NCBI RefSeq assembly: GCF_009729205.1
Contig: NZ_VTHB01000001.1
Coordinates: forward strand, 558,001-622,000
Reading direction: 5' to 3'
From: Mycobacteroides sp. CBMA 271
GTDB lineage: Bacteria > Actinomycetota > Actinomycetes > Mycobacteriales > Mycobacteriaceae
Length of the DNA: 64,000 bases
Shown here: positions 16,820 to 25,963 of the stretch, one piece after another
Position numbering within the stretch: position 1 is the stretch's first letter
Layout: each line of letters opens with the position of its first letter
Position numbers and translations under genes: made by a program
Notes under the pieces: generated by a model
Databases searched by the model: none
Told to the model about the DNA's origin: nothing
Seen by the model: only the letters and a program-made list of their open reading frames with translations

Positions 16820-18000
16820 ACGGAGCTCTGTGACCTGCTTTCTTGTACGAGACTGACCAGCGTCCGCACGCCGACGCCCAACGCCCGCTCGTCGATATCG
16901 AAGTTGGGCTGATGGATATCGAGCTGCGGGCCGGTCCCCGACCACACACCCAGCCGCGCCATCGCGCCGGGCACCTCTTCCAGATACCAGGAGAAGTCCT
17001 CGCCCCCGCCGGATTGCGTGGTCTCCGCGAGTGCGTCCAGGCCCATGTCCTGGATCGCCCGCACGAAGATGTGAGTGGACTCGGGCTCGTTGATGACGGG
17101 CGGGACGCCACGCCGGTAGTTGAGGGTGTAGTCGATGCGCAGCGGCGCCAGTAGGCCCTCAACGACATCGCGCACGGTGTCCTCCAGCGTGACCCATACG
17201 TCACGGCTGCCGGTGCGCACCGTGCCCGCTAGCGATCCGATCTGTGGAATCGCGTTCGCGGCCTGGCCGGCGTTGACAGCACCCCACACCATGACGGTGC
17301 CGGCCCGTGGGTCGATGCGGCGGCTCAGTACCCCCGGCAGGCCCGTGATGATGGTGCCGAGCCCGTACACCAGGTCGGCCGTCAAATGCGGTCGCGACGT
17401 GTGCCCACCCGGGGAGTGCAACGTAACCTCGACGGTGTCCGCGGCCGAGGTGATCGCCCCCACCCGGATCGCCACCTTGCCCACCTCGAGTCTCGGATCA
17501 CAATGCAGGGCAAAGATTCTCGTCACACCCGCCATTGCGCCGGTGGCCACCACGTCGATGGCGCCGCCCGGCATGACCTCCTCGGCGGGCTGGAAGATGA
17601 GGCGCACTCCCGACGGCAGCGAGGGTGCCGAGTTGAGAGCCATGGCCGCGCCCAACAGGATCGCGGTGTGCGCGTCGTGCCCGCAGGCGTGCGCGACATT
17701 CGGCACGGTCGACGAGTAGGAGGCGCCGGTGCGCTCCTGCATCGGCAGGGCGTCCATATCGGCCCGCAGCGCGACCCGCGGACCGTCTTCGGGCCCGAAG
17801 TCGCAGGTAATTCCGGTGCCACCGGGCAGCACCTTGGGATTCATCCCGGCCTCGGCCAGCCGAGCGGCCACGTATTCGGTGGTGGCGTGCTCCTGGCGCG
17901 CGAGCTCGGGATGGGCGTGGATGTGACGGCGCCACCGGATCAGCGATTCGGAGTTCTCTGCGAGCCAGCGGTCCGCGACGGCAGATAGCGATTCGCTCAT
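16816..18000 (-). CDS. amiA1: M20 family amidohydrolase
   Basis: A 394-residue M20D metallopeptidase/N-acyl-amino-acid amidohydrolase. Motifs are HAHPELARQEHAT (28-40), a dinuclear-metal segment HACGHDAHTAILLGAA, and QPAEEVMPGGA with the catalytic Glu-Glu. Such enzymes hydrolyse N-acyl or amide bonds of amino-acid derivatives; the natural substrate is unknown. It overlaps the upstream paralog by 4 nt and forms a two-gene operon matching Rv3305c-Rv3306c. Confidence 0.92.
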   Translation of the reverse strand: MSESLSAVADRWLAENSESLIRWRRHIHAHPELARQEHATTEYVAARLAEAGMNPKVLPGGTGITCDFGPEDGPRVALRADMDALPMQERTGASYSSTVPNVAHACGHDAHTAILLGAAMALNSAPSLPSGVRLIFQPAEEVMPGGAIDVVATGAMAGVTRIFALHCDPRLEVGKVAIRVGAITSAADTVEVTLHSPGGHTSRPHLTADLVYGLGTIITGLPGVLSRRIDPRAGTVMVWGAVNAGQAANAIPQIGSLAGTVRTGSRDVWVTLEDTVRDVVEGLLAPLRIDYTLNYRRGVPPVINEPESTHIFVRAIQDMGLDALAETTQSGGGEDFSWYLEEVPGAMARLGVWSGTGPQLDIHQPNFDIDERALGVGVRTLVSLVQESRSQSSV

Positions 18001-19202
18001 ACCGTGACCGTCCTGCGCGCCAGCCGGTCCAGCACTCGGGACCGTTGGTCCTCATCCTCCGCAAGACGTATCACAGTGCGCGCCAACATCTTCGCTCCTT
18101 CGACCACCGCCCGATCGGCACCTGGTTCCTTGGCCGCCTTCTCGAAATCGGGTTGATGGATGACTGCCCCACCCGAATCGATGCCGACAACGGGGTGGAT
18201 GCCCGGCAGCACCTGTGTCACATTGCCCATGTCGGTGCTGCCCAACGGCACCGCGGCCTCGTACTCCGCGGGCACCGGTGTACGCCCTAAGGACTCCATC
18301 TCCTGACGGAACACCTCGACGAGCCATGGATCGGGTTTCAGTTCCAGGTATGGCGGTGAGGACTCGGCGAGTTCGTGGCTGCATCCGGTCGCCATCGCGC
18401 CCGCGGCGAAACACGCGTACACCTTCTGCTCTAGCTCGCGCAGCGACGACGACTCGACGGCGCGCATCGTGTACTGCATCGCGGCCCGGCCCGGGATGAT
18501 GTTCGCCGCATCGCCACCGTCGGTGACGATGCCATGAATGAGCTGGCCGGGTGAAAGATGCTGACGCAACAGGCCGATCGAGACCTGCGCGACGGTGACC
18601 GCATCGGCAGCATTGATTCCCAGCTGCGGCGCGACCGCGGCGTGGGATTCTTTGCCGTGGTAGGTGACCATCACGTCGGTCAGCGCCAGTGACCGGGCAC
18701 CGGCGATGTCGATCGGTCCGGGGTGCAGCATCACCGCGGTGGCGATGTCGTCGAAGGCACCCGCCTTGAGCAAAAGTGCCTTGCCGCCGCCATATTCCTC
18801 GGCCGGCGTACCGATAACCACCACGGTGAGTCCGAGAGCGTCGGCAACCTCGGCGAGCCCCAACCCGGTGCCGACGGCGGACGCCGCGATGATGTTGTGC
18901 CCGCACGCATGCCCGATCCCGGGCAACGCATCGTATTCAGCGCAAACCCCAACAACCAACGGGCCATCCCCAAAAGTTGCCCGAAATGCGGTATCCATAC
19001 CGCCCTGACCAGTGACGATCTCGAATCCACGCTCGGCGAGCAGTCGCTGGGTCTTCTCGGCGCTGCGAACCTCGTGAAACGCCAGCTCGGGTTCGGCATG
19101 GATGTCGTGCGACAACGCCACCAGGTCGGTCGCTGCGGCGTCAACCACCGCACATGCGGTCTGGGCGTGCGCGGCCGACGCCGCTCCGGTGGTCAAGGGC
19201 AT
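17997..19202 (-). CDS. amiB1: M20 family amidohydrolase (second paralog)
   Basis: A 401-residue M20 enzyme, paralogous to the adjacent gene. HAEPELAFHEVRSAEK, GHACGHNIIAASAVG and GTPAEEYGGGKALLL provide metal ligands and the catalytic glutamate. It resembles aminobenzoyl-glutamate-utilisation type peptidases (AbgB-like) as well as amidohydrolases, so the substrate could be a gamma-glutamyl or acyl amino acid. The ATG at 19202 is divergent from punA, with 36 bp between starts. Confidence 0.9.
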   Translation of the reverse strand: MPLTTGAASAAHAQTACAVVDAAATDLVALSHDIHAEPELAFHEVRSAEKTQRLLAERGFEIVTGQGGMDTAFRATFGDGPLVVGVCAEYDALPGIGHACGHNIIAASAVGTGLGLAEVADALGLTVVVIGTPAEEYGGGKALLLKAGAFDDIATAVMLHPGPIDIAGARSLALTDVMVTYHGKESHAAVAPQLGINAADAVTVAQVSIGLLRQHLSPGQLIHGIVTDGGDAANIIPGRAAMQYTMRAVESSSLRELEQKVYACFAAGAMATGCSHELAESSPPYLELKPDPWLVEVFRQEMESLGRTPVPAEYEAAVPLGSTDMGNVTQVLPGIHPVVGIDSGGAVIHQPDFEKAAKEPGADRAVVEGAKMLARTVIRLAEDEDQRSRVLDRLARRTVTV

Positions 19203-19224
19203 TAGATCAGTATCCCATCATGGT

Positions 19225-19230
19225 TACGCT
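19225..19230 (+). promoter_or_regulatory. -10 box of punA, near-leaderless
   Basis: TACGCT, 8 nt before the GTG at 19239. Confidence 0.4.
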
Positions 19231-19238
19231 GCCTAGTT

Positions 19239-20054
19239 GTGACGCAGACCCCAGATCAGGCGGCCTCGCTGGCGGCCACAGAAATTGCGGAGCGCACGGG
19301 AGTCACGACCCATCCGGTGGCGGTGGTTCTCGGCTCTGGCTGGGCGCCTGCGGCCGAAGAACTCGGAACCCCCGCTACGACAATCGCAATGTCGGATCTA
19401 CCCGGATTCAGCCCACCCAGCGCGGCCGGCCACGGCGGATCAGTGCTGTCGGTGCCTATTTCCGGGCCAAACGGAACCACCGATAACCGGATGCTGGTTT
19501 TACTTGGCAGGATTCACGCCTACGAGGGGCACGATCTGCGTCACGTCGTCCACCCGGTGCGCACCGCCTGCGCCGCCGGCGCTCGGACCGTCGTACTCAC
19601 CAACGCTGCCGGAGGGCTGCATGAGGAATTCACGGTGGGTCAGCCGGTACTCATCAGCGACCATCTCAACCTGACGGCCAGATCGCCACTGGTCGGGGCG
19701 CAGTTCGTCGACCTCGTTGACGCCTACACACCGCGCTTACGCGCGCTGGCACGGGAGATCGACGGCAGCCTCACCGAAGGGGTGTACGCGGGTCTCCCCG
19801 GCCCGCACTACGAGACCCCCGCGGAAATCCGCATGCTGCGCACCATGGGCGCGGACCTGGTCGGCATGTCGACAGTGCACGAAACCATCGCCGCCCGCGC
19901 GGCGGGTGCCGAGGTGCTGGGGATGTCCCTGGTGACCAACCTCGCGGCCGGGATGACGGGTGAGTCGCTCAACCACAACGAGGTGCTGGCCGCGGGGCGC
20001 GCGGCCGCAACCCGAATGGGCCAACTTCTGCGTGCTGTGATCGGCCGGCTATGA
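19239..20054 (+). CDS. punA: Purine nucleoside phosphorylase
   Basis: A 271-residue trimeric-type PNP (guanosine/inosine class). Phosphate-binding [33 protein letters not shown], and [28 protein letters not shown] with the base-recognition Glu/Asn region. It phosphorolyses purine nucleosides to base plus ribose 1-phosphate. It overlaps pmmB by 4 nt (ATGA), so ribose-1-phosphate release is coupled to a phosphohexo/pentomutase gene. It corresponds to Rv3307. The GTG start is supported by the upstream TACGCT box. Confidence 0.95.
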   Translation: MTQTPDQAASLAATEIAERTGVTTHPVAVVLGSGWAPAAEELGTPATTIAMSDLPGFSPPSAAGHGGSVLSVPISGPNGTTDNRMLVLLGRIHAYEGHDLRHVVHPVRTACAAGARTVVLTNAAGGLHEEFTVGQPVLISDHLNLTARSPLVGAQFVDLVDAYTPRLRALAREIDGSLTEGVYAGLPGPHYETPAEIRMLRTMGADLVGMSTVHETIAARAAGAEVLGMSLVTNLAAGMTGESLNHNEVLAAGRAAATRMGQLLRAVIGRL

Positions 20055-21664
20055 GTGTGCCGACGCAGACGATCCAGGAATGGATCGACCACGACCCGGA
20101 TCCCGAGACAGCCGCCGAGCTGAGGAGCTGCTCCGAAGAAGAACTCGCGCAACGATTCTCCGAGCCCCTGGTGTTCGGCACCGCCGGCCTGCGCGGCGCC
20201 GTCCGGGGTGGGCCCAACGGCATGAATCTGGCCGTCGTGGTGCGCACGACCTACGCGCTGGCCAAGGTGCTCAAACAGCGGTGCCTGGGCGGCTCGACGG
20301 TGGTAGTCGGCCGCGACGCCCGGCACGGGTCCGAGAAGTTCACCCAGGGTGCCGCAGAAGTCCTTGCCGCCGAAGGATTCAATGTGGTGCTGCTACCGCG
20401 CCCGCTGCCGACGCCGGTGCTGGCATTCGCGGTCCGGCACTTGGATGCGGCGGCCGGAATCCAAATCACCGCATCCCACAACCCTCCGGCCGACAATGGC
20501 TACAAGGTGTACTGGTCGGGCGGCGCCCAGATCATCTCCCCCACCGACCGCGATATTGAATCGACCACAAACGCTGCCCCTTTCGCCGATCAGATCCCGC
20601 GGATCCCCGTCACCCCCGCCGATGACTCCCTGGTTGACGCGTACGTCCTGCGTGCCGCAACGGTGCGCCGAGGTGCCGGTGGCGTCCGTATCGCGCTCAC
20701 CGCGCTGCACGGCGTGGGCGGTGAGACCGCGGTGGCCGCACTGAATGCCGCGGGTATCACCGATATCCACGTGGTGGACAACCAGTTCCAACCGGACCCG
20801 GACTTTCCCACCGTCGCGTTTCCCAACCCCGAAGAACCCGGAGCCTCCGACGGGGTGCTGGCACGGGCCGCCGAGGTCGAGGCGGATCTGGCCATCGCGC
20901 TGGATCCTGATGCCGACCGGTGCGCCATCGGCATCCCCACCACGACGGGTTGGCGGATGCTTTCCGGGGACGAAACCGGTTGGCTGTTGGGCGATTACAT
21001 CCTCTCCACACAGCCTCAATCGTCCACTCCGCCGGTGGTGGCCAGCACGATCGTCTCCTCCCGCATGCTCGCCCGCATCGCGGCATCGCTCGGTGCGCGC
21101 CATGTGGAAACCCTCACCGGGTTTAAATGGCTTGTCCGGGCAGCGGATTTCGATCTGATCTATGCATACGAGGAAGCCATCGGGCACTGCGTGGATCCGG
21201 CCGCGGTGCGCGATAAGGACGGTATCTCCGCGGCAGTGCTCGCCTGTGACCTGGTAACGCACCTGCGTGGGCTCGGCTCGAGCGTGGAGGAAAAGCTCGA
21301 GAATCTTGCGATCAGACACGGCATCCATGTGACGTCACAGGTGTCGCTACGGATGGACTCACTCGACGACATCGCGGCGATGATGGCCCGCCTCCGGGGG
21401 AACATTCCCACCGCACTGTCCGGATTCCCCATCACCGCAGAGGATCTGCTGGACCGGCGAGGGCAAGACCGTACCGATGCGGTGGTCCTCGCCGGTGAGA
21501 TCGGCGGGTCGTCGATCAGGCTGGTGGTCCGCCCGTCGGGAACCGAACCGAAGGTCAAGTGCTACATCGAGGTCCGCGAACCCGTGATCACGGATCCGAC
21601 CGTCGCGCGGATCTGGGCCGGCGTGGTGGTCTCCGAGCTCGAGGCGTACGCGCGCAATATCTAG
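20051..21664 (+). CDS. pmmB: Phosphomannomutase/phosphopentomutase-type alpha-D-phosphohexomutase
   Basis: A 537-residue protein of the phosphohexomutase superfamily. The phosphoserine loop TASHNPP has Ser142 as phosphoryl carrier, [12 protein letters not shown] is the metal loop, and [12 protein letters not shown] binds phosphate. Its position directly after punA suggests it interconverts ribose (or deoxyribose) 1- and 5-phosphate as well as or instead of mannose phosphates. It corresponds to Rv3308. The 3' end overlaps the convergent upp by 4 nt. Confidence 0.93.
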   Translation: MSVPTQTIQEWIDHDPDPETAAELRSCSEEELAQRFSEPLVFGTAGLRGAVRGGPNGMNLAVVVRTTYALAKVLKQRCLGGSTVVVGRDARHGSEKFTQGAAEVLAAEGFNVVLLPRPLPTPVLAFAVRHLDAAAGIQITASHNPPADNGYKVYWSGGAQIISPTDRDIESTTNAAPFADQIPRIPVTPADDSLVDAYVLRAATVRRGAGGVRIALTALHGVGGETAVAALNAAGITDIHVVDNQFQPDPDFPTVAFPNPEEPGASDGVLARAAEVEADLAIALDPDADRCAIGIPTTTGWRMLSGDETGWLLGDYILSTQPQSSTPPVVASTIVSSRMLARIAASLGARHVETLTGFKWLVRAADFDLIYAYEEAIGHCVDPAAVRDKDGISAAVLACDLVTHLRGLGSSVEEKLENLAIRHGIHVTSQVSLRMDSLDDIAAMMARLRGNIPTALSGFPITAEDLLDRRGQDRTDAVVLAGEIGGSSIRLVVRPSGTEPKVKCYIEVREPVITDPTVARIWAGVVVSELEAYARNI

Positions 21665-22311
21665 CGGGGACCGAACTGACGATCGCCCGCGTCGCCCAAT
21701 CCGGGCACGATGTACGCGGCCTCGTTGAGGCCCTCGTCGATGGTGGCCGTGAACAAGCGCACGGACCCGCTTCCCCCAGCCGGGCCATACCGCGCGGCAC
21801 ATTCCTGAACCGCCGCCACTCCCTGCGGTGCAGCGACCACGCACAGAATGGTGATGTCAACGGCACCTCGGGAATGCAGCAGGTCGAGCGTGTGGACCAT
21901 CGACCCGCCGGTGGCGAGCATCGGATCCAGGACAAATACCGGCTGCGCCGAGAGGTCGGCCGGCAGAGACTCAAGGTACGGAGTGGGCTGCCACGTCTCC
22001 TCGTCGCGTGCCATGCCGACAAATCCGACACGCGCCTCGGGTATCAAGGCATGCGCCTGATCCACCATGCCCAGCCCGGCCCGCAGCACCGGTACCAGCA
22101 ACGGCGGATTGGCCAATCGGTAACCCGTTGTCTCGGCCACCGGGGTGCGCACCGGGGACGCCTCCACGGGGGCTCCGCGAGTCGCCTCGTAGACGAGCAT
22201 CAGCGTCAGATCCCGCAGCGCAGCACGGAAGGCCGCGTTATCGGTGCCGGCATCTCGAAGGGTGGTCAACCGGGCCGCGGCAAGCGGGTGCTCGACAACA
22301 TGCAGGTCCAT
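21661..22311 (-). CDS. upp: Uracil phosphoribosyltransferase
   Basis: A 216-residue PRPP-dependent salvage enzyme converting uracil to UMP. PRPP loop [20 protein letters not shown], uracil-binding [12 protein letters not shown] at the C-terminus, and [34 protein letters not shown] are all present. The ATG at 22311 lies 6 nt after a TAGGGT box. It fits the salvage block with punA, pmmB, add, deoA and cdd in this window. Confidence 0.96.
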   Translation of the reverse strand: MDLHVVEHPLAAARLTTLRDAGTDNAAFRAALRDLTLMLVYEATRGAPVEASPVRTPVAETTGYRLANPPLLVPVLRAGLGMVDQAHALIPEARVGFVGMARDEETWQPTPYLESLPADLSAQPVFVLDPMLATGGSMVHTLDLLHSRGAVDITILCVVAAPQGVAAVQECAARYGPAGGSGSVRLFTATIDEGLNEAAYIVPGLGDAGDRQFGPR

Positions 22312-22317
22312 GGACAG

Positions 22318-22323
22318 ACCCTA
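22318..22323 (-). promoter_or_regulatory. -10 box of upp, leaderless type
   Basis: TAGGGT, 6 nt before the ATG at 22311. Confidence 0.5.
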
Positions 22324-22589
22324 GAACAGCAAGCTTCGATCCCGCCGATCTTGAATGTGATGGGCATCACTCCTTACCCGTCGTACCGGTGTGCATGGAT
22401 ATCGTTCCCAGCAAAGCTCAGAGAGGTATCCTGAACAGGTAATACAACGGCGCGGGCACGTTGCCAAAAAATCTTTCAAAAAGTTCGAGAAAGATGGAAC
22501 CGAATCGCAACCACACCCGTCGTATCTATTTACAAGGCAAAAACTGCCCGAAAACAGGCAGTGCCGGCCACCGAGAAGATGGAGGGGAC
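22324..22589. other. Upstream region of the esp-like operon
   Basis: 266 bp between upp and the operon. It contains an AT-rich tract at about 22468-22500, unusual for this genome, and a GGAGGGG ribosome binding site at 22581-22587 just before the ATG. No -10 box could be assigned with confidence. Confidence 0.5.
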
Positions 22590-22916
22590 ATGGCAGAGGA
22601 ATTGTCGGCAGATACAGACATGCTGCGTGGCGTTGCCGGTGTGCAGATGGGCATGGGCGGAACGCTCGCGGCGGTAGGCACCGCAGTAAGCATCTTTCCG
22701 GTCGCCGCGCTGGCACCGATCTTTGGCCCGATCGGCGGCCAATACCTGGGCGCCTTCGCCATGACCTCCGCCAAGCAGGGGTTGGATGTCGGCCAGCTCG
22801 CGATGGGCGTCACCGAGTCCGGTGTCAGCACCACCGTCGGTAGCAATGATTACGACGACATGGAAGACCACGGCAGCCAGAGCCTTAACTCCGTCGTCGA
22901 AGGAATCGAGGCCTGA
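22590..22916 (+). CDS. EspC-like type VII secretion target
   Basis: A 108-residue, Gly/Ala/Met-rich helical protein beginning MAEELSADTDMLR. It has a hydrophobic hairpin (about 25-60) and ends with a YxxxE motif, Tyr88 to Glu92 (YDDME), the general ESX secretion signal type. Compared from memory with M. tuberculosis EspC, both share a GPxxxQ[YF] turn, and the distance from that Gly to the signal Tyr is the same (43 residues). The start at 22590 has a strong GGAGGGG. It is the first gene of a four-gene operon, 2 nt before the P60 gene. Role as secreted partner is inferred. Confidence 0.65.
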   Translation: MAEELSADTDMLRGVAGVQMGMGGTLAAVGTAVSIFPVAALAPIFGPIGGQYLGAFAMTSAKQGLDVGQLAMGVTESGVSTTVGSNDYDDMEDHGSQSLNSVVEGIEA

Positions 22917-22918
22917 TC

Positions 22919-24277
22919 ATGGTTGAGACCAAGCCATTCAGCAGCAGCAGCAGCCACGAGCTGTCCTCTGCGACCAACACGAACTACCCGAGCTTCGAGA
23001 ACAACCCCTTCTCGTCGGGGCTGATCGGACCGGCCATGGATATGGCAGGCACCGTCGGTAACGGCCAGTTCAAGGAGGGTCAGGACCCCAGCAAGATGCT
23101 GGAGGGTGGCATGCAGGTCATGCAACAGGTCATGCAACAGGGCATGCAGGCCGGCAGCTCACTCATCGGCTCCTTCGCCGGTGCGGCGGCTCAGGCGCTG
23201 GGGCAGTTCGCCGGTATGGCAGGCCAGGCGCTGAGCAGCATGGCCACCCGCAGCGGCGCCATGGGCGCCAACGTCGGGCAGGCATCCGAGTCCACGGCGC
23301 GGGCCAGCACCCTGATCACGGAGGCCCTTCAGGAGTTCCAGCACAAGTCCGAGGCGCTGACACCGCTGATCGGTATTTTCCCGCCAGCTGCGGCTGAGCT
23401 CGTCGAGGCGGCCAGCAACTGCACCGCCAGGATCGCGGCGCACACCGCGACACTCGAGGGAGAGCTGACCGGACAGGCCGGCGAATTGGGAGGCATGGCG
23501 AGTGCCGACATGGCAAACCCTGCCACCCCCGCCTCCGGGGCCACCCAACCCGCGATGTCTGCAATGCAGGGTGGTATTCAGGCCGGTACCCAGGCGCTGT
23601 CGGGTGCCGCCAGCGGCATCACGCAGACCATGAGCTCGATGGGTCAAGGCCTCGGACAGATTCCGCAGGCCCTCACCGGCATGCTGGGCGGCGCGGGCGG
23701 TGGCAGCGGCGCAGGTGGCGCGTTGGGTGGCGCCAACATGGCGAATATCGCCAATGCAGCGTTGGCCAACCCCTTCGGTGGCGGCGGTCATGCATCCAGC
23801 ACCGCGGGCGGAACCAGCAGCGGCTTGGGTGGCGCGAACGCGAGCGCGTCCAAGATGCTGCTCGACCCGCGCAGCATGGGCAAGGGCGCGCAGCTGTTCC
23901 TCCCGGACGGCAGCACCAGCCAGGCTCCGAACGCCTCCGCCGCCGAGGCAGTCCGCAAGGCGCTCAGCCAGGTCGGTGTGCCCTACGAGTGGGGTGGCAC
24001 CAAGCCGGGCGTCGGCCTGGACTGCAGCGGCCTCACCCAGTGGGCCTACGGCGAATCCGGCGTCGACATCCCCCGGCTCGCACAGGAGCAGGGCGTCGGC
24101 ATCAAGATCGATCAAGGATCGGTCATGCCGGGCGACCTGGCGGTGTGGGACGGCCACGTCGCCATGATCATCGGTAACGGCATGATGGTCGAAGCTGGTG
24201 ACCCGGTGCAGATCTCCCCGATCCGCACCACCAATGCCGGACAGGGATTCCATGGATTCTACCGACCCACTTCCTAG
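22919..24277 (+). CDS. NlpC/P60 (C40) peptidase with T7SS-like N-terminus
   Basis: A 452-residue protein. The C-terminal 110 residues are an NlpC/P60 domain: Cys369 in LDCSGLTQWAY and His413 in WDGHVAMIIGNG, with the YEWGGTKPG loop. These enzymes usually cut D-Glu-mDAP bonds in peptidoglycan. Residues 1-340 are Met/Gln/Ala/Gly-rich and low complexity with helical repeats, no Sec signal peptide, and an YPSFE (YxxxE) motif at 23-27. Export is therefore probably by an ESX system with the EspC-like neighbour. Its 3' end overlaps the next gene by 26 nt. Confidence 0.8.
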   Translation: MVETKPFSSSSSHELSSATNTNYPSFENNPFSSGLIGPAMDMAGTVGNGQFKEGQDPSKMLEGGMQVMQQVMQQGMQAGSSLIGSFAGAAAQALGQFAGMAGQALSSMATRSGAMGANVGQASESTARASTLITEALQEFQHKSEALTPLIGIFPPAAAELVEAASNCTARIAAHTATLEGELTGQAGELGGMASADMANPATPASGATQPAMSAMQGGIQAGTQALSGAASGITQTMSSMGQGLGQIPQALTGMLGGAGGGSGAGGALGGANMANIANAALANPFGGGGHASSTAGGTSSGLGGANASASKMLLDPRSMGKGAQLFLPDGSTSQAPNASAAEAVRKALSQVGVPYEWGGTKPGVGLDCSGLTQWAYGESGVDIPRLAQEQGVGIKIDQGSVMPGDLAVWDGHVAMIIGNGMMVEAGDPVQISPIRTTNAGQGFHGFYRPTS

Positions 24278-24605
24278 TTCGGGAGTGCCACGGCCCGAGC
24301 CGCGTGCGAGCATCGATATGACAAATCGTGCTCGCACGCTGCGGGTCAAGGTCTCCGAATTCGGGCTGCCGCTTGAGGTTCAGGTCGAACCCGACATGCT
24401 CGGGCGCGGTGCGTCGGCACTGGCACGGGAGATCATGAACCTGTGTCAACTCGGTGCCGCGCGCTGCGGAGCGGCCCGCCGCGAGGAGCTCGCCGAAACC
24501 GGCATCCCGGATTACATCCTGGACAAGCTCGGTCTGTCCACGCCCGCCCAAGTCGCGGACCTCGAACTGCGCCTATCTGACGAGCAAATGGAACGGAGAT
24601 CCTGA
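24252..24605 (+). CDS. EspD/EspH-like accessory protein
   Basis: A 117-residue protein. Residues 23-80 (MTNRARTLRV, then LGRGASALAREIMNLCQLGAA) resemble, from memory, the conserved part of M. tuberculosis EspD/EspH (TNPPRTVSV, then LASEILVIADLAR). Such proteins stabilise and accompany EspA/EspC-type substrates. The ATG at 24252 overlaps the P60 gene by 26 nt; an alternative ATG at 24318 would keep the conserved core. The stop overlaps the next ATG by 1 nt, so the operon is tightly coupled. Confidence 0.55.
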   Translation: MDSTDPLPSSGVPRPEPRASIDMTNRARTLRVKVSEFGLPLEVQVEPDMLGRGASALAREIMNLCQLGAARCGAARREELAETGIPDYILDKLGLSTPAQVADLELRLSDEQMERRS

Positions 24606-24946
24606 TGACCGAGCCAGACCTTGCCTTCTTCCGGGCGATGGAGCAGCAGTACCAGGAGACCATGACGCGGGCTCGCGCCGGCGCCCATCATCTGAATGGT
24701 GCGGTCGACGAACTGAAAGACCTTCGCGGATGGGCACGTTCGGCGCAAGGGCATGTCGAGGCGGAAGCCGACGGCAACGGTGCCCTGACCAATCTGAAGC
24801 TGGACGATTCTGTCACCAAATTGTCGCCCAAGATCGTTGGGCAGATCGTGGTGGCCACCGCCGCAGCGGCCGCAGGCCAGGCCTTCGATCATCGCGAACG
24901 GGTCTTCGCCCAACTCATGGTGGACCTCAAGAACCCGCAGCCGTAA
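24605..24946 (+). CDS. YbaB/EbfC-like protein (EspL type)
   Basis: A 113-residue protein with a long N-terminal helix (FFRAMEQQYQETMTRARAGAHHLNGAV) followed by a beta-rich GWARSAQGHVEAEADGNGALTNLKL segment and a C-terminal helix. This is the layout of the YbaB/EbfC family, which recurs beside ESX genes (for example EspL). It is likely a cytosolic nucleoid-like or chaperone protein; DNA binding is not shown. It is the last gene of the operon and ends 12 nt before a convergent methyltransferase. Confidence 0.65.
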   Translation: MTEPDLAFFRAMEQQYQETMTRARAGAHHLNGAVDELKDLRGWARSAQGHVEAEADGNGALTNLKLDDSVTKLSPKIVGQIVVATAAAAAGQAFDHRERVFAQLMVDLKNPQP

Positions 24947-24958
24947 CCGATACGGGTC

Positions 24959-25708
24959 CTACAACCCCGCACGATCCCGGTGTGAATCGGTAAGAAACAC
25001 CGTGTTTATTGCACTCTGCCAGTCGTTTCTGAGCCGACCTCCGCGAAATGCGTACGGTTTCAAGCCCGTCGGCTGCAAGAGCGAAACCACTTCGTCGGAG
25101 GGCGTCTCGACGATCATCACCGGCTTCGACGCGGTGATCGTCGAGAGCCCGCCGCGAATGACCGCGGCTTCCATCCCCTGCACGTCGATCTTGATCACCT
25201 GAGGATCCAGGCCGAAATCGTCCAACCGGCGGACCTCCACGGGATGGCGTTGGATCCGCAGTTTGGATTCATCGAATCCGGCCATGGTTTCGGGATTCAG
25301 CCAGCCACGAGCCTCACTCTCGTCAAGGGAGGCCAGACCGTCGTACACGAAGTTGCGGTATCTGGGAACGAAGAGATCGAAAGTACCGTCGGCGTCGGAC
25401 AGCCCGCAGGCGTGCACCTGCACGACCTTGCTTCCATACTTGCGTTTAAGCCGCTGAGCAAGAACAGCATTGGGCTCGAAGCTCACGATCTTTTCCGGCG
25501 ATGCCGTGCGCTGTAGCGCGCAGATGCTTTGACCCCAGTTGCCGCCGATATCCACCGCCTCCGCGATGGGCCCCATACGGCTCAGGAGGTGGAATTCGGG
25601 GTCGACGCGCCATCCAAAGTATCGGGTGCCCATGTTGTACGCGCCGAACTTTAGTGGCCGGAGCCACGGCAGATAGGTTTGCGCCAATCTCAGCGCTGGC
25701 ATTCCCAC
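24959..25708 (-). CDS. FkbM family SAM-dependent methyltransferase
   Basis: A 249-residue Methyltransf_21 protein. The SAM loop region is AVDIGGNWGQSICALQ, and the family signature VIKIDVQGMEAAVIRGG is at about residues 165-181. FkbM enzymes O-methylate sugars or polyketides; in mycobacteria they often act on glycolipid sugars, but no glycolipid genes are adjacent here. The GTG at 25708 is supported by a TAGTGT box 6 nt upstream; the next ATG is only two codons later. It is convergent with the esp-like operon. Confidence 0.88.
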   Translation of the reverse strand: MGMPALRLAQTYLPWLRPLKFGAYNMGTRYFGWRVDPEFHLLSRMGPIAEAVDIGGNWGQSICALQRTASPEKIVSFEPNAVLAQRLKRKYGSKVVQVHACGLSDADGTFDLFVPRYRNFVYDGLASLDESEARGWLNPETMAGFDESKLRIQRHPVEVRRLDDFGLDPQVIKIDVQGMEAAVIRGGLSTITASKPVMIVETPSDEVVSLLQPTGLKPYAFRGGRLRNDWQSAINTVFLTDSHRDRAGL

Positions 25709-25714
25709 GTCGAC

Positions 25715-25720
25715 ACACTA
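25715..25720 (-). promoter_or_regulatory. -10 box of the FkbM gene, leaderless type
   Basis: TAGTGT, 6 nt before the GTG at 25708. It overlaps the 3' end of the ferredoxin gene. Confidence 0.45.
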
Positions 25721-25963
25721 GTCCAATGACGACGGAGCGATCTGCTCTCCGCTCAAGGCACAGAACACCCGAATAGCTTCCACCGGACATGATTCGGCCG
25801 CGTCGATCACCGCCGCCCCGGGCTCCACGAGCGTCGTGACGGGTCGCGCCCCGGCAGGCTCAAGAGAAAAGTGCTTGGGTGCCAAGGAAACACATTTCCC
25901 TGACGCGATGCATGCGGGCTGATCGACCATGAGTCGCCACCGGGGATCATTCACGATTCGCAC
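25718..25963 (-). CDS. [3Fe-4S]-type ferredoxin
   Basis: A small acidic ferredoxin (81 residues from the GTG at 25963, 70 from the ATG at 25930). Cluster cysteines are CIASGKC (Cx5C) and a later Cys-Pro (SCPVEAIRVF), the pattern of mycobacterial P450-associated 3Fe-4S ferredoxins. The fold follows VDQPACIASGKC, as in family members that begin shortly before it, so the shorter start is possible. No cytochrome P450 lies beside it, so its electron acceptor is unknown. Confidence 0.85.
   Translation of the reverse strand: MRIVNDPRWRLMVDQPACIASGKCVSLAPKHFSLEPAGARPVTTLVEPGAAVIDAAESCPVEAIRVFCALSGEQIAPSSLD

Noticed and set aside
24837..25202. A plus-strand frame across the end of the YbaB-like gene into the FkbM gene
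   Set aside because: Overlaps two better-supported genes and shows no domain.
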